A stretch of DNA of 7,720 bases from Lysobacterales bacterium (lineage in GTDB: Bacteria > Pseudomonadota > Gammaproteobacteria > Xanthomonadales > Marinicellaceae): contig WGBZ01000309.1 of the NCBI GenBank assembly GCA_015494035.1, forward strand, positions 1 through 7,720. The letters are read 5' to 3'. Below, in pieces: positions 5,035 to 7,720 of the stretch. How positions within the stretch are numbered: the first letter of the stretch is position 1; each line of letters starts with the position of its first letter. A model generated the notes under the pieces. That model did not search any database. It saw only the letters and a program-made list of their open reading frames with translations, and was not told where the DNA came from. The position numbers and the translations under genes were made by a program.

Positions 5035-7124
5035 AGGGCATCCAGGGCCATGATGGCCTGTTTGATTTTATCCACCGTGGGCAAGGCCGCCTCCATCAAA
5101 CCTGGTTCGTGCGGGTTGGCAATGTCTGGCATGGTCAGCCGTTCAATGGGGGCGTCCAGATCAAAAAACGCCTCTTTGGCCAGCACCGCGGCAATTTCCG
5201 CGCCAAAGCCTGCCGACAGGTTATCCTCGTGCACGATCAGGCAACGGTTGGTTTTGGCCACCGATTCGGACACCATGGCCTTGTCCCAGGGGCGCAAGGT
5301 CCGCAGGTCTATGAGATCCACGGCAATGCCGGACTCTTCCACGGCTTGCTGGGCACGGCCCACCAGACCGCCCCAGGTCACCAGCGTCAGGCGGTCGCCC
5401 TGGGTGATTTTTCGCCCCCGGCCAAAAGGAATCATGTACTGGTCGCCCGGATAAGGCCGCCTGGCCCAAATATCATCCAGCATGCGCCGGTGTTCGAAGA
5501 AAATGGTCGGGTTGTTATCGCGCAAGGCAAAACGCAGCAAGCCGGCGGCGTCTTCGGCATTGGAAGGCATGGCCACCTGCCAGCCGATGGCATGCACCCA
5601 TTTGACTTCGGCACACTGGCTGTGCCACGGGTCGCCACAGTGGAAATAGCCACCGGCCATGCGCACCACCATGGGGGCCGCAAAGCGGTTCTTGGTGCGC
5701 CAGCGCAGAGTGCCAATGTCATTCAGCTGTTCCTCGGCCGGGTCGGCGTACTTGCGGAACTGGATTTCGGGCACCGGCAGCAAACCGGCCAATGCCATGC
5801 CCAGCGAGCGGCCAATAATGCCTTCTTCGGACAGGCTGGTGTCGAACACGCGATGGCTGCCGTGTTTTTCCTGCAGGCCCAGGGTTACGGCATGCACGCC
5901 GCCCTTGGCACCCACGTCTTCACCAAACACCAGCATCTTTGGATTGTGTTGCAGCTCAAAATCCAGCACCTTGCGAATCGCCGTGACCATATTGACCCGG
6001 CCCGGTTCGGCAATCACCTCTTCCGAGGCCGGCGGCAGGTCCTGCTTGCGGGCTTGAGTTCCGCCTTGTTGTTGCCAAATCGGCTGACCGTGCTCATCCT
6101 TTTCGGCAAACACAAAGCGGGTTACGTCACGGGTGTCCGGACAGGATTGGGCATCCACTTCCACAAAGGCTTTTTGCACAGCTTCACTGGCCTGTTGCGC
6201 CAGTTGCTGCCAGCCTTTTTCGCTCATCAAACCATGACCAAGCAGGTATTTCTTGAGCTTGGGCAAAGGGTCGTGGCGTTTTTCGAACGCGATGCGATCG
6301 GGTGTTTTATAGGTTTGGGTGTCTTGTGCCGAGTGGCCGTTCAGCCGTGGCACGGTCAGGCGCAACAAGGCCGGTTTGCGCTGTTGACGCACAAAGTCGG
6401 TGGCTTTTTCTATCAGCTCGGCGGCCTCAGCCGGTTTGGTGCCATCGCCGGAAAAAATCTCGAGGTTGGCAAAACCCTGCAGATTTTTTGCGATATTTCC
6501 ACCGGGAGTCTGAAAGGACGAAGGCACGGAGATGCCATAGCCGTTGTCCTCGATATAGAACAGCATAGGCAAGTCCTGGGTGGTCGCCAGGGTCAGGGCC
6601 GACCAGAATCCGTTGGCGGCCACCGAACCGTCACCACCCAACACCACACCAATGGCCTGTTGCCAGTCCGGGTTCTTGAGGTGACCGGCGTGGTATTCCA
6701 CCGCCTGGGCCCAACCGGCCACCGGCGTGTACTGGGCACCCACGCCACCGGACATGGGCAACACCGTGGCGTGATCTGTGCCGCCGGGCCAGTTGAAAAC
6801 CACACCAATGTCACGCCCGTCGGAAAAGCCGCCTTCTTTCATCATGGTGGCCTGCAGGGCCTGCTTGACCGGCAACCCCAGTGACAGCAGCAATGGCCGG
6901 GAGCGGTAATAGCCAGATACGGCGTCCTTGGGGTCGGTCAGCCGCTGACCAAGCAAGATCTGTGCCAGGTCGTGACCACGGGCCGAAAACTGGTAGAGGA
7001 CTTTCTTGCGTTTGACCAGGTCGTATTCTTCGAAATCATCCAGCGCCCGCGACAGTAACAAGGTGTAAGCCACCCGTTGCCAGTCTGGCGTGGTGTTAGG
7101 GGGGTGTTGCTGAGCTGTTTGCAT
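5031..7124 (-). CDS. 2-oxoacid dehydrogenase E1, fused alpha-beta subunits (bkdA-like)
   Basis: A thiamine diphosphate enzyme of 697 aa that decarboxylates a 2-oxoacid and acylates the lipoyl group of E2. Two subunits that are usually separate lie in one chain. The alpha part (about 14-320) carries GYYRSRP (71-77) and the cofactor motif from GDG (164-166) to DN (193-194). D165 and N194 match the Mg2+ ligands D167 and N196 of human pyruvate dehydrogenase, with the same 29-residue spacing. A phosphorylation-loop-like NGHSAQD lies at 262-268. After a linker (about 321-372) the beta part (about 375-697) shows VFGEDVGAKGGV (399-410), LSEEGIIG with likely ThDP-contacting E433, WHSQCAE (500-506) and IFFEH (541-545). 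ATG 7124 is chosen over an in-frame TTG at 7190, since the extra 22 residues look unlike a domain, though no strong ribosome site is seen at either. Fused E1 of this kind is known as 2-oxoisovalerate dehydrogenase in some bacteria. Substrate unproven. Confidence 0.93.
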   Translation of the reverse strand: MQTAQQHPPNTTPDWQRVAYTLLLSRALDDFEEYDLVKRKKVLYQFSARGHDLAQILLGQRLTDPKDAVSGYYRSRPLLLSLGLPVKQALQATMMKEGGFSDGRDIGVVFNWPGGTDHATVLPMSGGVGAQYTPVAGWAQAVEYHAGHLKNPDWQQAIGVVLGGDGSVAANGFWSALTLATTQDLPMLFYIEDNGYGISVPSSFQTPGGNIAKNLQGFANLEIFSGDGTKPAEAAELIEKATDFVRQQRKPALLRLTVPRLNGHSAQDTQTYKTPDRIAFEKRHDPLPKLKKYLLGHGLMSEKGWQQLAQQASEAVQKAFVEVDAQSCPDTRDVTRFVFAEKDEHGQPIWQQQGGTQARKQDLPPASEEVIAEPGRVNMVTAIRKVLDFELQHNPKMLVFGEDVGAKGGVHAVTLGLQEKHGSHRVFDTSLSEEGIIGRSLGMALAGLLPVPEIQFRKYADPAEEQLNDIGTLRWRTKNRFAAPMVVRMAGGYFHCGDPWHSQCAEVKWVHAIGWQVAMPSNAEDAAGLLRFALRDNNPTIFFEHRRMLDDIWARRPYPGDQYMIPFGRGRKITQGDRLTLVTWGGLVGRAQQAVEESGIAVDLIDLRTLRPWDKAMVSESVAKTNRCLIVHEDNLSAGFGAEIAAVLAKEAFFDLDAPIERLTMPDIANPHEPGLMEAALPTVDKIKQAIMALDAL

Positions 7125-7225
7125 GCGCGATACTGCCCTTTGAGTTTTGCCATCAAGTATGCCTGAATGATGAAGAAATGGGCTTTCCAATTGTTGCTGG
7201 TTTAGACCCTCATCAGAAAGGATAT

Positions 7226-7254
7226 TTCACATTCTGGTAGACATGGGGTATATT
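7226..7254 (+). promoter_or_regulatory. Candidate sigma-70 promoter of the Lrp-type regulator
   Basis: TTCACA (7226-7231; 4 of 6 to TTGACA) and TATATT (7249-7254; 5 of 6 to TATAAT) are separated by an ideal 17 bp. Transcription would begin about 7 nt after the -10 box, at 7261-7262, which is the A of the regulator's ATG or one base before it. No comparably good promoter is seen on the minus strand for the E1-E2 operon, which would fit a promoter that needs an activator. Confidence 0.45.
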
Positions 7255-7257
7255 CTG
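7231..7257. repeat. ATTCTG direct repeat spaced 21 bp, possible regulator sites
   Basis: ATTCTG occurs at 7231-7236 and 7252-7257, exactly 21 bp apart, or two helical turns, so both copies lie on one face of the DNA. The first abuts the -35 box and the second overlaps the -10 box of the regulator promoter. Lrp-family octamers wrap DNA at phased, degenerate sites, so autoregulation is conceivable. Only six bases plus one flanking A are shared, and chance is quite possible. Confidence 0.2.
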
Positions 7258-7261
7258 CCTT

Positions 7262-7720
7262 ATGGATACCTTTGACCGCAAAATCCTTATGCTCTTGCAG
7301 AAAAATGGCCGGCTCACCAACAAGGAACTGGCCGAGGCCGTACTGCTGTCGCCTTCGCCCTGCTGGCGCCGCGTACAGGCGCTGGAAAAATCCGGCATTA
7401 TCCAGGGCTATCGGGCAGTATTGGATCAGGCCAGTCTGGGGCTGACCATCACGGCTTTTGCTCACATCACGCTGGACAACCACCATTCCGACACAGTCGC
7501 CGCCTTTGATCGCGCCATCCTGCACTGGCCAGAAGTCCTGGAGTGCCACGCCACCAGTGGCGACCACGACTACTTGCTGAAAATCGTCACCCGCGACATG
7601 CCTGCCTACAACCGCTTTGTGTCAGACAAGCTGCTGAAGTTGCCGGCCATCCGGGCCATCAATTCCAGTTTTTCGCTCAACTGCAAAAAAAACACCACCA
7701 ACCTGCCCCTTGACGGGGAC
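7262..7720 (+). CDS. Lrp/AsnC family transcriptional regulator (bkdR-like; 3' end outside window)
   Basis: The frame is open from ATG 7262 to the window edge (153 codons), close to the usual family length of 150-165, so little is missing. Seen: an N-terminal winged helix-turn-helix with DRKILMLLQKNGRLTNKEL (5-23), the recognition helix region LSPSPCWRRVQALEKSGII (29-47) typical of Lrp proteins, then GY (49-50) leading into a RAM effector domain (about 60-140) with the glycine/aspartate turn SGDHDYLL (99-106), where amino acids bind in relatives. It is divergent from the E1-E2 operon with 137 bp between, as bkdR is from the bkd operon in Pseudomonas, so it probably regulates that operon in response to an amino acid such as leucine or valine; this is inference. 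There is no Shine-Dalgarno sequence before the ATG, and in-frame TAG at 7238 rules out any longer ATG-, GTG- or TTG-started form. Confidence 0.92.
   Translation, partial: MDTFDRKILMLLQKNGRLTNKELAEAVLLSPSPCWRRVQALEKSGIIQGYRAVLDQASLGLTITAFAHITLDNHHSDTVAAFDRAILHWPEVLECHATSGDHDYLLKIVTRDMPAYNRFVSDKLLKLPAIRAINSSFSLNCKKNTTNLPLDGD

Noticed and set aside
5109..6884. Very long open frame (591 codons) on the + strand opposite the E1 gene
   Set aside because: The minus strand here encodes E1 with intact cofactor motifs in order. The + strand frame is His/Gly-rich, without any recognisable domain, and is a by-product of GC-rich codon use.
7125..7190. E1 start at the upstream TTG (7190)
   Set aside because: TTG is rare, the extra 22 residues show no domain character, no good ribosome site precedes it, and it would use up half of the divergent promoter region.
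7156..7190. Minus-strand promoter TTGGAA (7190-7185) with CATACT (7161-7156) for the E1-E2 operon
   Set aside because: The 23-bp spacer is too long for a sigma-70 promoter.
1..7720. Mobile element, defence system, CRISPR array or novel multi-gene system
   Set aside because: No transposase, integrase, phage, nuclease or toxin-antitoxin protein, no repeat array and no tRNA were seen; all large genes fit core metabolism or membrane functions.

Overview
The window reads as chromosomal DNA of a Gammaproteobacterium. It is moderately GC-rich, genes are tightly packed, Shine-Dalgarno sites are clear, and the proteins resemble those of free-living, marine-type gammaproteobacteria. That placement is inference from protein style; no rRNA or other marker is present. 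I see no mobile element, CRISPR array, tRNA or phage gene, and no gene-free stretch above 300 bases. The longest gap is about 150 bases.

Left part (1-2491): the 3' end of an MgtE-type magnesium transporter gene enters from outside the window. It is followed by cfa (cyclopropane fatty acid synthase), which has its own candidate sigma-70 promoter. Convergent to cfa is a small 2-oxoglutarate/Fe(II) oxygenase-like gene of unknown substrate.

Middle (2492-3701): an intergenic region carries a perfect 13-bp palindrome just upstream of the oxygenase gene. It is followed on the + strand by an unrecognised four-helix membrane protein of 138 aa and an RDD-family membrane protein. These two may be co-transcribed.

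Right part (3715-7720): a two-gene minus-strand operon encodes a 2-oxoacid dehydrogenase complex. The first gene is an E1 with alpha and beta subunits fused in one chain, and the second is a lipoyl-bearing E2 acyltransferase. They overlap by 4 bp (ATGA). No E3 gene follows, so dihydrolipoamide dehydrogenase must be supplied from elsewhere. Divergent from the operon, and running off the right edge, is an Lrp/AsnC-family regulator. This is the arrangement known for bkdR and the bkd operon of Pseudomonas, so a branched-chain 2-oxoacid substrate is the best guess, with the regulator probably sensing an amino acid and controlling the operon. The regulator gene has a good sigma-70 promoter placed so close to its ATG that the mRNA may be leaderless.

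Most of the window is ordinary metabolism and membrane biology. I find no convincing new multi-gene system. The points most worth a second look are the possible leaderless regulator and the operator-like repeats in its promoter region, the E1 fusion operon without E3, the palindrome before the oxygenase gene, and the uncharacterised membrane protein.
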